The notes beneath the pieces are model-generated. The model made no database searches and was not told the DNA's origin. It saw only the letters and a program-made list of their open reading frames with translations. Of a DNA stretch of 7,449 nt, positions 1 to 6,785 are shown piece by piece (position 1 is the stretch's first letter; every line of letters begins with the position of its first letter). Where the stretch lies: positions 1 through 7,449 of the forward strand of contig URPG01000101.1 of NCBI GenBank assembly GCA_900549675.1, written 5' to 3'. The DNA is from an uncultured Oscillospiraceae bacterium. Its GTDB lineage: Bacteria; Bacillota; Clostridia; Oscillospirales; Acutalibacteraceae. Made by a program: the position numbers and the translations under genes.

Positions 1-742
1 CACGATTGGATACAAACAAAAATTTTCCATCATCAGATAATCGAATCGCCGCCGGAAAATTTTCTTTGCAGGACTCATCAGGCGGTAAGCAAGGCATTGT
101 TTCTTGGAGCGTAAAAACACCGTCAGAATAAGAAAAAATGGATAAGCTCGAAGACAATTCGTTGGCACAAAAAGCTGATTTCCCGTCTTGAGAAAAAACA
201 AGGTGCCGAGGTCCTGCACCAGCAGGTGTTTGTACTTCTGCAATATAATTTAAGTTTAAATCATAGGTGATGATTTTATCTAAGCCTAAATCTACGACGC
301 ATACGTATGTTTGATCCGGCGTAATTCCGACAAAGTGGGTGTGTGCAGAGGCTTGTCTTACCGGGTCAACACTATTTCCCAAATGAGTGACAAGTTTGTC
401 CGGCATTAAAATCACACTGCCTGAATCATAGTTTGTGCAGTATATTTGGTTTTTATGAACAGAAATATGACAAACTTCTTTGCCATGGGTCGGAATGGTT
501 TTACTTTGTCTAATGAGTGTCCCGTCTTGTTGAATCGTAAAGCAAGTCAGTCCGCCTTCATTTTTAGAATTAATAGCGGAAATTGCGTAAAGCTTGTTGC
601 CCTTACGGGTTAAATACATGGTTTTGCCCAATGGATAAAATGCAACCATATTAATCGATTGATGGCTGTTCATTGTATATAAGCAGATGCCACCGCCATC
701 TTCTCCAGAAGCGGCATAGATATAATATTGGGATGAGTTCAT
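1..742 (-). CDS. pgl: Lactonase-family beta-propeller protein (6-phosphogluconolactonase type), 3' part missing
   Basis: Reads leftward from an ATG at 742-740 and stays open to the left edge, giving 247 residues of a family usually about 340 long, so the C-terminus is missing. The start has a good ribosome site (AAAGGAGAGA, 760-751) 8 bases upstream. Blade-repeat motifs of the lactonase (Pfam Lactonase, PF10282) family appear in order: CHISV near residue 91, TNYDSGSV 103-110, QASAHTH 130-136, VVDLGLDKI 149-157, GAGPRHLVF 175-183, NELSSS 194-199, and a final DDGKFLFVSN. There is no signal peptide, so it should be cytoplasmic. Proven members hydrolyse 6-phosphogluconolactone to 6-phosphogluconate in the oxidative pentose phosphate pathway, but many homologues are uncharacterised. 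The divergent glucokinase fits a role in glucose-phosphate metabolism. The family call is firm; the exact substrate is inferred. Confidence 0.88.
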   Translation of the reverse strand, partial: MNSSQYYIYAASGEDGGGICLYTMNSHQSINMVAFYPLGKTMYLTRKGNKLYAISAINSKNEGGLTCFTIQQDGTLIRQSKTIPTHGKEVCHISVHKNQIYCTNYDSGSVILMPDKLVTHLGNSVDPVRQASAHTHFVGITPDQTYVCVVDLGLDKIITYDLNLNYIAEVQTPAGAGPRHLVFSQDGKSAFCANELSSSLSIFSYSDGVFTLQETMPCLPPDESCKENFPAAIRLSDDGKFLFVSNR

Positions 743-777
743 AAATGGCTTCTCTCCTTTTGAATAACATTAAAGCT

Positions 778-786
778 ATTATAACA
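778..786 (-). promoter_or_regulatory. Extended -10 promoter for the lactonase gene
   Basis: On the minus strand this reads TGTTATAAT, a perfect TATAAT preceded by the TGn extension. It lies about 35 bases upstream of the lactonase ATG. The -35 position 17 bases further up is poor (GTGTTT), which is common when the -10 is extended. The call is from sequence match only. Confidence 0.6.
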
Positions 787-875
787 GGATGGTTTTATAA
801 AAACACTTTTCTATCAATAAATTTTAAAAAATATATATGAAGGGGTTACCAGAATAAATAATTTTGTTTTAAACA

Positions 876-904
876 TTTACAAGGGTAATAAAATTTAGTA
901 TACT
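876..904 (+). promoter_or_regulatory. Sigma-A type promoter for the glucokinase-epimerase unit
   Basis: TTTACA at 876-881 (-35) and TATACT at 899-904 (-10) are separated by 17 bases, each one mismatch from consensus. Transcription would begin near 911, giving a leader of about 40 bases before the glucokinase start. The upstream flank is A/T-rich and could act as an UP element. No clear operator or catabolite-response (cre) site is visible. Confidence 0.72.
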
Positions 905-949
905 ATAGTCTACAGAAATAGCTTTGTGCTATAAAGCAATGGAGTATTT

Positions 950-1909
950 ATGTACTATCTTGGAATTGATATTGGAGGCACCAATTTAGTTGCCGGAATT
1001 GTAGATGAAAAATTTAATATTATTGCTAAGTTCAGAGCAAAGACAAAAGTTCCTTGTCAGCCTGAAGAATTTGCAGATGATGTAGCGGGAACCGTTTATG
1101 GTGTTTTGAAAGAGGCTGATTTAACGTTGAATGATGTGCCTTGGATTGGCATTGGCTGCCCCGGTACGGTAAATCCCGTTACAGGAATTATCGAATTTGC
1201 CAATAACCTGTTTTTTAAAAACCTAGAATTGAGAAAATTACTGGAAGAAAGGTTGGAAGGCAAAAAAATATTGATTGAAAACGACGCCAATGCGGCCGCC
1301 TATGGAGAATATATTGCGGGAGCACTAAAAGGTGCTGACAATGCAATTGCCATTACACTGGGTACAGGTCTTGGCGGGGGTGTAATTATCAACCACAAGC
1401 TTTATTCCGGAAGTAATTTTGCCGGTGCCGAACTGGGGCATAGTGTAATTGTTGCAGGCGGAAAACCCTGTACTTGCGGACGTGACGGCTGCTGGGAAAG
1501 CTATTCCTCTGCTACCGGTTTAATTAAAATCACAAAAGAACATATGAAAGATGCCGATAAAAATTCGCCTGTATGGACATTGGTAGACGGTGATATTGAA
1601 AAAGTAAACGGCAGAACTGCTTTTGACGCTATGCGTGCAGGAGATCCTGTGGGACAAGCCATTGTTGATGAATATATTTATTATTTGGGTGTTGGTTTAA
1701 CCAATATGATTAATATTTTTCAACCAGATATTGTCTGTGTTGGCGGCGGTATTTGCAATGAAGGCGAAACATTGCTTGCTCCGCTTCGTGAATTTGTTTC
1801 CAAAGAACAATATGCCATGAATTCTGAGAAGAAAACCAAAATTTTAAAAGCACAATTGGGCAACGATGCCGGTGTTATTGGTGCGGCTATGCTTGGAGTA
1901 ACAGTGTAA
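950..1909 (+). CDS. glcK: ROK-family glucokinase
   Basis: A 319-residue cytoplasmic sugar kinase of the ROK family, predicted to phosphorylate glucose at C6 with ATP. The N-terminal phosphate loop DIGGTN is at residues 7-12 and GCPGTV at 69-74. ENDANAAAYGE starts at 110, with D112 the expected catalytic base. LGTGLGGG is at 137-144. The ROK signature GAELGH (159-164) is followed by the zinc site CTCGRDGC, with ligands H164, C174, C176 and C181. There is no N-terminal helix-turn-helix, so this is an enzyme and not a ROK repressor. The ATG has GGAG at 941-944, 5 bases upstream. It appears to be the first gene of a unit with the epimerase 51 bases downstream. Other ROK kinases (fructokinase, N-acetylmannosamine kinase) share these motifs, so sugar specificity is probable but unproven. 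Confidence 0.9.
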   Translation: MYYLGIDIGGTNLVAGIVDEKFNIIAKFRAKTKVPCQPEEFADDVAGTVYGVLKEADLTLNDVPWIGIGCPGTVNPVTGIIEFANNLFFKNLELRKLLEERLEGKKILIENDANAAAYGEYIAGALKGADNAIAITLGTGLGGGVIINHKLYSGSNFAGAELGHSVIVAGGKPCTCGRDGCWESYSSATGLIKITKEHMKDADKNSPVWTLVDGDIEKVNGRTAFDAMRAGDPVGQAIVDEYIYYLGVGLTNMINIFQPDIVCVGGGICNEGETLLAPLREFVSKEQYAMNSEKKTKILKAQLGNDAGVIGAAMLGVTV

Positions 1910-1913
1910 GTGT

Positions 1914-1929
1914 AAAGGAATCATCCTTT
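1914..1929. other. Small inverted repeat between glucokinase and epimerase genes
   Basis: AAAGGA (1914-1919) and TCCTTT (1924-1929) can pair around a 4-base loop, just after the glucokinase stop. There is no U-tract, so it is not a convincing terminator. It could be an mRNA processing or stabilising element, or chance. Confidence 0.25.
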
Positions 1930-1960
1930 CAAAATAAATCACTAAGCTGGGAGGCTTATT

Positions 1961-3004
1961 ATGTCTATTCAAAAAGATGTTTTTAACGGGGCGCTTTCCA
2001 ATGGAAAATCTGTTGAGAGTTATACGCTGACAAATGCTGCCGGTATGACATTAGAAGTAGTTCCCTTTGGCTGCCGTGTGACAAAGCTGTTGGTGCCGGA
2101 TAAAAATGGTAAACTGGGAGATGTCATCTTAGGGCATGCGGATATCCGTGAGTATGAAGAAGATTATCAGGGAACCGTAGTCGGACGTTATGCCAATCGT
2201 ATAGGTAAGGCAGAGTTTTCTATTAACGGAAAAACATATTCTTTGAACAAAAATGACGGTGAAAATTCCTTGCATGGAGGTCCTACCGGCTTTTCTCATC
2301 AAATTTTTGATGTAGTGGATATGTGTGACGATGATGAACCCTCCATTACATTCCGTTTGGTTAGTGAAGACGGACATGAAGGTTTTCCCGGTAAATTGAT
2401 TTTTTGGGTTACGTATCAGTTAACAGCTGAAAATGAATGGAAAATTAAATATGAGGCGGAAACAGACGCTGAAACGGTTTTCAATCCCACCCAGCATGCT
2501 TTCTTTAATCTTTCAGGTAATCATCATCAGAATGTTTTAGATACAAATTTACAAATACATGCGACAAAGACAACACCTGTTGCAGAAGATTTAATTCCGA
2601 CAGGTGAAATTGTTTCTTTGTTGGGAACGGCACTTGACTTTACAGAATTTAAACCACTCGGAAAAGATATGTTTTCTGAAGAAGAAACTGTAAAAATGTG
2701 TGGCGGCTTTGATCATAATTTTTGTGTGGAAGGTACGGGTATGCGTGAAATAGCCAGAGCCTATCATTCTGAAACAGGCAGAGAACTGCAAGTGATTTCT
2801 GATATGCCGGGTATACAGCTTTACACCTTTAACCATGCCTCAGGGAAAAATAAAGACGGAAGTGCCATGATAGACCATGGGGCCTTTTGTTTAGAAACAC
2901 AATATTATCCGGATTCTCCCAATCGAAAAAACTTTCCGTTTCAAACCTTAAAACCAGAAACTAAGTTTGTTTCTGAAACAATTTATAAGTTTTCAGTTCA
3001 ATAA
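1961..3004 (+). CDS. galM: Aldose 1-epimerase (mutarotase)
   Basis: A 347-residue protein of the usual length for GalM, which interconverts the alpha and beta anomers of aldoses such as glucose and galactose. Family motifs are all present: GRYANRIGKAEF in the N-terminal third, NSLHGG with substrate-binding H105, NPTQHAFFNLSG with H179 as the expected catalytic acid, GGFDHNF with D251, and AFCLETQYYPDSPN with E312 as the expected catalytic base. No signal peptide is seen, so it acts in the cytoplasm. GGGAGG at 1949-1954 sits 6 bases before the ATG. It follows the glucokinase by 51 bases without a terminator, so the two are probably co-transcribed. This supplies the anomer the kinase or the Leloir pathway needs. 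A strong terminator follows immediately. Confidence 0.95.
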   Translation: MSIQKDVFNGALSNGKSVESYTLTNAAGMTLEVVPFGCRVTKLLVPDKNGKLGDVILGHADIREYEEDYQGTVVGRYANRIGKAEFSINGKTYSLNKNDGENSLHGGPTGFSHQIFDVVDMCDDDEPSITFRLVSEDGHEGFPGKLIFWVTYQLTAENEWKIKYEAETDAETVFNPTQHAFFNLSGNHHQNVLDTNLQIHATKTTPVAEDLIPTGEIVSLLGTALDFTEFKPLGKDMFSEEETVKMCGGFDHNFCVEGTGMREIARAYHSETGRELQVISDMPGIQLYTFNHASGKNKDGSAMIDHGAFCLETQYYPDSPNRKNFPFQTLKPETKFVSETIYKFSVQ

Positions 3005-3005
3005 A

Positions 3006-3039
3006 GGAAAGAGGCGGAGATAAACTCTCTGCCTTTTTT
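3006..3039 (+). terminator. Intrinsic terminator after galM
   Basis: GGCGGAGA (3013-3020) pairs with TCTCTGCC (3026-3033), with one G-U pair and a 5-base loop, followed by six T's (3034-3039). The A-rich upstream flank can extend the stem into the T-tract. It begins directly after the galM stop codon. Confidence 0.9.
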
Positions 3040-3062
3040 ATCGTCATTTAGGAGAAAAAAGG

Positions 3063-3473
3063 ATGAAAAAAGAAAAATCATGCGGTGCAGTAGTTCATCG
3101 CGAAAAGGAAGGTAAAACTGAAATTTTATTGATTTGCCACAAAAAAGGAGGACATTGGAGTTTTCCGAAAGGTCATGTGGAAGGGAATGAAACAGAGGTT
3201 GAAACCGCAAAAAGAGAAGTAAAAGAAGAAACAGGGTTGTCTGTTTGGATAGAAAAAGATTTCCGTATGAGTATTGGTTATGCCTTACCAAATTCAGTCT
3301 GGAAAGATGTTGTCTATTTTTCTGCCAGAGTGGTGGCAGGAAAAGAAAAAGCACAAGATGAAGAAGTCATTGATATTGGCTGGTTTTCATTAGAAGAGGC
3401 ACTTGCAAAAATCACACATGAAAATAGCCGCAAAGTTCTAAGAAAATTTATAGCTTACTATTCAAAAAAATAA
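3063..3473 (+). CDS. Nudix hydrolase, Ap4A hydrolase-like
   Basis: A 136-residue single-domain cytoplasmic protein with a perfect Nudix box (GX5EX7REVXEEXGL) at residues 37-59. Its metal-binding glutamates are E52, E55 and E56. The preceding HWSFPKGHVEG (31-41) and the later DEEVIDIGWF (99-108) resemble asymmetric bis(5'-nucleosyl)-tetraphosphatases, which cleave Ap4A to ATP and AMP. Nudix specificity is hard to read from sequence, so other nucleoside polyphosphates or mRNA 5' ends are possible. The ATG has AGGAG at 3050-3054, 8 bases upstream. The gene sits between two intrinsic terminators with only about 10 bases between the first T-tract and its ribosome site. It therefore probably depends on read-through or on a promoter inside galM. 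Confidence 0.88.
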   Translation: MKKEKSCGAVVHREKEGKTEILLICHKKGGHWSFPKGHVEGNETEVETAKREVKEETGLSVWIEKDFRMSIGYALPNSVWKDVVYFSARVVAGKEKAQDEEVIDIGWFSLEEALAKITHENSRKVLRKFIAYYSKK

Positions 3474-3490
3474 TAGCAGAGCAATTAAGG

Positions 3491-3532
3491 GCGTTGATTC
3501 AATTTATAATTGATTCAGCGCTTTTTTGTTTT
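3491..3532 (+). terminator. Intrinsic terminator between the Nudix gene and spoIIIA
   Basis: A 14-base stem (3491-3504 with 3508-3521) has one mismatch and one G-U pair, a 3-base loop, and a T-tract TTTTTTGTTTT at 3522-3532. It isolates the sporulation operon from upstream transcription, which implies a spoIIIA promoter after 3532. Confidence 0.92.
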
Positions 3533-3558
3533 GCCTTGTTCTAAATTTGATGTCCAAG

Positions 3559-3567
3559 CATAAGTAT
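3559..3567 (+). promoter_or_regulatory. Possible sigma-E -10 element for the spoIIIA operon
   Basis: CATAAGTAT resembles the CATA-beginning -10 of sigma-E promoters, which drive spoIIIA in Bacillus subtilis. It lies between the upstream terminator and the preferred spoIIIAA start at 3626. I could not find a convincing -35 at the right distance (3537-3547 is only loosely similar). Placement by context is better than placement by match. Confidence 0.25.
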
Positions 3568-3610
3568 GAATATATCAAAAAAAGAGCAAGCTCTAAATTT
3601 TTTGTTCTTG

Positions 3611-3623
3611 AAAGGATGTGATG
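3611..3623 (+). promoter_or_regulatory. Near-perfect Shine-Dalgarno deciding the spoIIIAA start
   Basis: AAAGGATGTGATG differs at one position from AAAGGAGGTGAT, the complement of the 16S rRNA 3' end. Its core is 7 bases from an in-frame TTG at 3626. The upstream in-frame ATG at 3566 has no comparable site. Confidence 0.65.
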
Positions 3624-3625
3624 GT

Positions 3626-4594
3626 TTGGGAAATCAAGCTTTTAATCAAGTTGCAGACTTAATTATCAATTTTTCAGAAATTTTAAAATTCATTCCTGAA
3701 TCTGTCAAAGCAGAAACTTACGATATTCGTTTAAAGGTAGGGCAGCCCTTGATGATATTCGGTAGAAGAGGCGCCTTATTTGTCAGTGATAAAGGCGGTG
3801 TTTCTTTCAAAATAGGACAAGATACAGTCATTTGCCGTCAAATACATATGAAAGAAATTTTTATGAAGATTTGTTCTCACTCGGTGTTTAGCCACGAGAA
3901 TGAAATAAAGGAGGGATTTGTTTCCACCACGCACGGATATCGTGTAGGTCTTTGCGGAACCGCTGTTTTAGAAGAGAATCAAGTGAAAAACATAACAGAC
4001 ATTTCTACACTGGTGTTTAGAATTCCAAGAGAAAACCGGGGATGTGCCGATGTGCTGTTTCAATCTCCTATTAATTTTTCATCAGGCATTTTAATTGTCG
4101 GAGAACCCTCAAGCGGTAAAACAACTTTTTTGCGTGATATATGTCAATCTCTTTCTTTTGGAAGTCAAGGCTGTTTGAAAAGGATTTCAATTTTAGATGA
4201 AAGAGGGGAGATAAGCGGTAGCTTTGATATTGGGCCTTGTGCTGATGTTTTGAAATATTATCCCAAAAAAGAGGGCTTCCAAATGGCACTGCGCTCTCTT
4301 TCACCGCAAATCATTGCTTGTGATGAAATAGCGGACAAAGATTTGACTTTTATCGAACATGCTTTGTTTTCCGGTGTTCCGGTTATCGGAACGCTGCACG
4401 GCAGCGAATTTGATTTAAAACGAAGAGCGAATATCAATAGAATATTAAGTTTGGGTGGTTTCGAAACCTTGATTTTTTTGAAAGGAAGAAATCATCCTTC
4501 TGAAATTCTAAAAATAGAAAGAGTGAGTGAATGGCTTGAAAATAATAGGTATCATGATGATTCTGCTCAGTGGATTAACGATAGGAATGATTAG
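3626..4594 (+). CDS. spoIIIAA: Stage III sporulation protein AA, channel ATPase
   Basis: A secretion-type (PilT/VirB11-like) ATPase thought to power or gate the SpoIIIA-SpoIIQ channel from the mother-cell cytoplasm. Numbering from TTG 3626 (322 residues; B. subtilis has about 307): YDIRLKVGQPLMI in the N-terminal domain, Walker A GEPSSGKT 159-166, DERGEI 191-196, and Walker B-like IIACDE with D233-E234. GTLHG, the counterpart of the usual TAHG, follows. The TTG is preferred because of the strong ribosome site at 3611-3623 and because the protein then begins close to FNQVADLI, as family members do. An ATG at 3566 would add 20 residues that look unlike the family. Two oddities: the stretch after DERGEI is about six residues shorter than I recall for homologues, and the usual DEIG reads DEIA. 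It overlaps spoIIIAB by 68 bases. Confidence 0.93.
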   Translation: MGNQAFNQVADLIINFSEILKFIPESVKAETYDIRLKVGQPLMIFGRRGALFVSDKGGVSFKIGQDTVICRQIHMKEIFMKICSHSVFSHENEIKEGFVSTTHGYRVGLCGTAVLEENQVKNITDISTLVFRIPRENRGCADVLFQSPINFSSGILIVGEPSSGKTTFLRDICQSLSFGSQGCLKRISILDERGEISGSFDIGPCADVLKYYPKKEGFQMALRSLSPQIIACDEIADKDLTFIEHALFSGVPVIGTLHGSEFDLKRRANINRILSLGGFETLIFLKGRNHPSEILKIERVSEWLENNRYHDDSAQWINDRND

Positions 4595-5015
4595 ATCAAT
4601 GGCTTTAAAAGAAAGGGAAAGTGCTTTACAAGAGTGGAAAAAATTATTATTGAGATTCAAAACGGAAATTAGCTTTTCTGCCAAATCTTTGACAGATTTA
4701 ATTGAAGAATGTCAAGAATATCGTTTTTGTCAATATGCATTTGAAGATTCATTTTTTACACAAAATCCGATAGAAAGCATGAAAAAGGCAGGTCCTAAAA
4801 TTTTAAAAAACAGTAAAGATAATAAGCTTTATGAAGAGTTTCTGGAAGAATTAGGTATTAGCAATGTAGAAGGGCAAATTGAGCATTTGCAGTTATATAT
4901 GAATTTGGTATCTGTCAATTTGCAGGAAGCCAAAGAAGATGTTACGCAGAAATCAAAGCTTTATATAGCACTGGGATGTTTTGGCGCCGTGACAATTTGT
5001 ATGTTGATGATATAA
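4527..5015 (+). CDS. spoIIIAB: Stage III sporulation protein AB
   Basis: A 162-residue membrane protein (SpoIIIAB family; B. subtilis about 171) of the SpoIIIA complex, sometimes likened to GspF-type platform proteins. It has an N-terminal hydrophobic segment (residues 4-21, LKIIGIMMILLSG...), a charged alpha-helical middle and a C-terminal membrane segment (145-162). ELGISNVEGQ at 108-117 matches the family's conserved LG.sD.eGQ patch. The start is a GTG inside spoIIIAA, chosen because LK.IG at the N-terminus is typical. Its ribosome site is weak (AGAAAGAG, 4516-4523), so translation is probably coupled to spoIIIAA. A later ATG at 4554 would cut into the membrane segment. Confidence 0.9.
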   Translation: MNGLKIIGIMMILLSGLTIGMIRSMALKERESALQEWKKLLLRFKTEISFSAKSLTDLIEECQEYRFCQYAFEDSFFTQNPIESMKKAGPKILKNSKDNKLYEEFLEELGISNVEGQIEHLQLYMNLVSVNLQEAKEDVTQKSKLYIALGCFGAVTICMLMI

Positions 5016-5060
5016 AAAGCAGCAGAGAGATGAAACACTTTGCAAAGGATGGTAAGAATC

Positions 5061-5255
5061 ATGGAAATCGATTTAATATTTAAAATTGCGGCAATTGGAA
5101 TTATTGTTGCTGTGCTGAACCAGTTACTCATTCGTTCGGGGCGTGAGGAACAAGGATTGATGACGACACTGGCCGGGCTAATTGTTGTTTTAATGATGAT
5201 TATCAATGAGATAGACGCTTTATTTGAAGCCATTAAGTCTATCTTTGATCTATAG
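5061..5255 (+). CDS. spoIIIAC: Stage III sporulation protein AC
   Basis: A 64-residue, two-helix membrane protein of the mother-cell SpoIIIA complex (B. subtilis about 68). Membrane segments are at about residues 6-24 and 33-48, joined by the conserved RSGREEQGLMTTLAG loop. The ATG at 5061 gives the family's typical N-terminus (MEIDLIFKIAAIGI). AAAGGATGG at 5044-5052 is the ribosome site, 8 bases upstream. A TTG at 5040 or an ATG at 5049 would also be in frame but adds unconserved residues and would consume that site. It begins 45 bases after spoIIIAB. Confidence 0.92.
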   Translation: MEIDLIFKIAAIGIIVAVLNQLLIRSGREEQGLMTTLAGLIVVLMMIINEIDALFEAIKSIFDL

Positions 5256-5259
5256 AGCG

Positions 5260-5646
5260 ATGGATATTTTTCCTATTATTGCCGTTACGCTGTTTGCTGT
5301 GATTATGGCGGCCATGTTAAAAAAGAATAATATTGAATATGGTTTGATTCTTTCTTTGATGAGTGTTATCTTAATTCTGCTTTTTGTACTGGAAAAGACA
5401 TTGCCTTTTATAGAAGAAATACAAGCCTTGATAAATTCTGATATTACAGGATTAGAGGTGCTCCCAATTTTATTAAAAGTGGTTGGAATTACCATCATCT
5501 CACAGATGACGTCTACCATTTGCAAAGACAGCGGTCAATCTGCTTTGGCTTATTCCGTTGATATTGCCGCCCGGGTCAGTATTTTGATTCTTTGCTTGCC
5601 TGTTTTTACAAACATTCTAAACTTTATCCATGAAATTTTATCTTAG
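5260..5646 (+). CDS. spoIIIAD: Stage III sporulation protein AD
   Basis: A 128-residue polytopic membrane protein related to SpoIIIAC (B. subtilis about 133). Hydrophobic segments are at roughly residues 3-20, 27-44, 68-84 and 102-120. The conserved CKDSGQSALAYSVDIAAR (88-105) matches the family's kD.Gq.a.A..ve...k region. The ATG at 5260 is 4 bases after the spoIIIAC stop and has no strong ribosome site, so coupling to spoIIIAC is likely. An upstream in-frame TTG at 5224 would overlap spoIIIAC and add an unrelated stretch. Confidence 0.92.
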   Translation: MDIFPIIAVTLFAVIMAAMLKKNNIEYGLILSLMSVILILLFVLEKTLPFIEEIQALINSDITGLEVLPILLKVVGITIISQMTSTICKDSGQSALAYSVDIAARVSILILCLPVFTNILNFIHEILS

Positions 5647-5660
5647 CAGTAAGGTGTGAA

Positions 5661-6785
5661 ATGATTAAAAAAATATTAGGAATTTTCATAGCGGCCATGC
5701 TTCTTTTCTTCTCATCGCAGACTGTATACGCAGAGGAAGGACAGGCAAATAAAGTACGGGAAGAGATGTATGATAAAAGCGGGGCAGAAACAATCTATAA
5801 TGCTTTAGATGATGAGGTGAAAGAAAGCCTAAATGACGCTGGTGTTCATTCTGCGAAAATTGATGAGAATATGAGTTTCAAAAGATTTTTCTATGCAGTA
5901 TCAGAAAAAATGAAAGAAGATATTGCCGCACCCGTACATGCGATAATGGCAATTTTAGTAATTGTGATTTTATCCAAGATTGCGGATTCTTTTGAAAATG
6001 AAGATATCAGCAAAATTGTTTCTTTTGTCGGTTCTGCATCTTGTGCCGGGGTTATCTTAGTTCCTATCATTAAAATGATTTCGTCCTTAAAGATTATTAC
6101 CGATACAACATCCGTCTTTTTGCTGACAAGCGTACCTGTTTACAGCGGGTTTCTAGTTGCCGCAGGAAAAATAAAAACAGGTGCATCTTATACTATGATG
6201 ACTTTGGGAACCGCCAATTTGATTCCCGTTTTGTCTTCTTTAATAATTATCCCTCTACTTAATATTTTTCTTGCGCTTTCTCTGGTTTCTTCCATATCAG
6301 ATGTCAAACTGCATAAGCTTGGAGATGGAATTTATAAATTCGTGAAATGGCTGTTAATCATTTTGGTTAGCTTTTTTACCGGAGCACTTTCTTTACAGAC
6401 TATCATTAGTTCTCATATTGATGGTATGTCAGAAAGAGCAGTAAAGATGTTGGCTTCATCAGCTATCCCGGTTATTGGAGGTGCTATCGGGGATTCTCTT
6501 TCTGTTGTTTTGAGCGGCATTGATGTCGTTAAATCCGGGGTAGGCGCTTTTGGGATTTTAGCATCCTTGATGATTTTTTTACCTCTGCTTTTGGAATGTA
6601 TTCTGTGGACACTAGTTTCAGGAGCAGGAGAAATTATAGCAGATCTATTTGAATGCAGTCAAGTAAGTCGGTTTCTTGCCGGCGGTACGGCTGTTATCAA
6701 AATGATGATGGCTGTATTAATCAGTTTGTGTGTGGTTTGTGTGGTATCTGCCTCGATTATTATCACAGTGAGGTCAGCAACATGA
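5661..6785 (+). CDS. spoIIIAE: Stage III sporulation protein AE
   Basis: A 374-residue polytopic protein (B. subtilis about 399), the largest membrane component of the SpoIIIA channel. It starts with a signal peptide: basic MIKK, a hydrophobic core to about residue 18, and a likely cut after VYA (24|25). A charged extracytoplasmic stretch follows (about 25-88), then a run of hydrophobic segments to the C-terminus, probably seven or so. It contains the GASYTMMTLGTANLIP and SLQTIISSHIDGMSERAVK blocks, of the type conserved in SpoIIIAE. AAGGTG at 5651-5656 precedes the ATG by 4 bases. It lies 14 bases after spoIIIAD, and its stop overlaps the spoIIIAF start as ATGA. Confidence 0.95.
   Translation: MIKKILGIFIAAMLLFFSSQTVYAEEGQANKVREEMYDKSGAETIYNALDDEVKESLNDAGVHSAKIDENMSFKRFFYAVSEKMKEDIAAPVHAIMAILVIVILSKIADSFENEDISKIVSFVGSASCAGVILVPIIKMISSLKIITDTTSVFLLTSVPVYSGFLVAAGKIKTGASYTMMTLGTANLIPVLSSLIIIPLLNIFLALSLVSSISDVKLHKLGDGIYKFVKWLLIILVSFFTGALSLQTIISSHIDGMSERAVKMLASSAIPVIGGAIGDSLSVVLSGIDVVKSGVGAFGILASLMIFLPLLLECILWTLVSGAGEIIADLFECSQVSRFLAGGTAVIKMMMAVLISLCVVCVVSASIIITVRSAT

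Noticed and set aside
743..949. Search of the divergent gap for a riboswitch, small RNA or operator
   Set aside because: Apart from the two promoters and short leader hairpins, it is A/T-rich sequence without a recognisable conserved motif or long inverted repeat.
1096..1290. Minus-strand open frame inside the glucokinase gene
   Set aside because: It lies wholly within a gene with firm motifs, has no ribosome site and resembles no protein. The same holds for the minus-strand frames at 2129-2377, 2591-2836, 2998-3354, 4071-4304, 4961-5233 and 5250-5525.
5030..5082. Tiny open frame starting ATG at 5030 between spoIIIAB and spoIIIAC
   Set aside because: About 17 codons, with no good ribosome site; it overlaps the spoIIIAC ribosome site and start, with no sign of coding.
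5224..5259. Extended N-terminus for SpoIIIAD from TTG 5224
   Set aside because: It overlaps the end of spoIIIAC, has no ribosome site, and the family N-terminus corresponds to the ATG at 5260.
6653..6781. Extended N-terminus for SpoIIIAF beginning inside spoIIIAE
   Set aside because: The ATG at 6782 with GTGAGGT upstream gives the expected membrane topology; the extra residues are the shifted reading of the conserved SpoIIIAE C-terminus.
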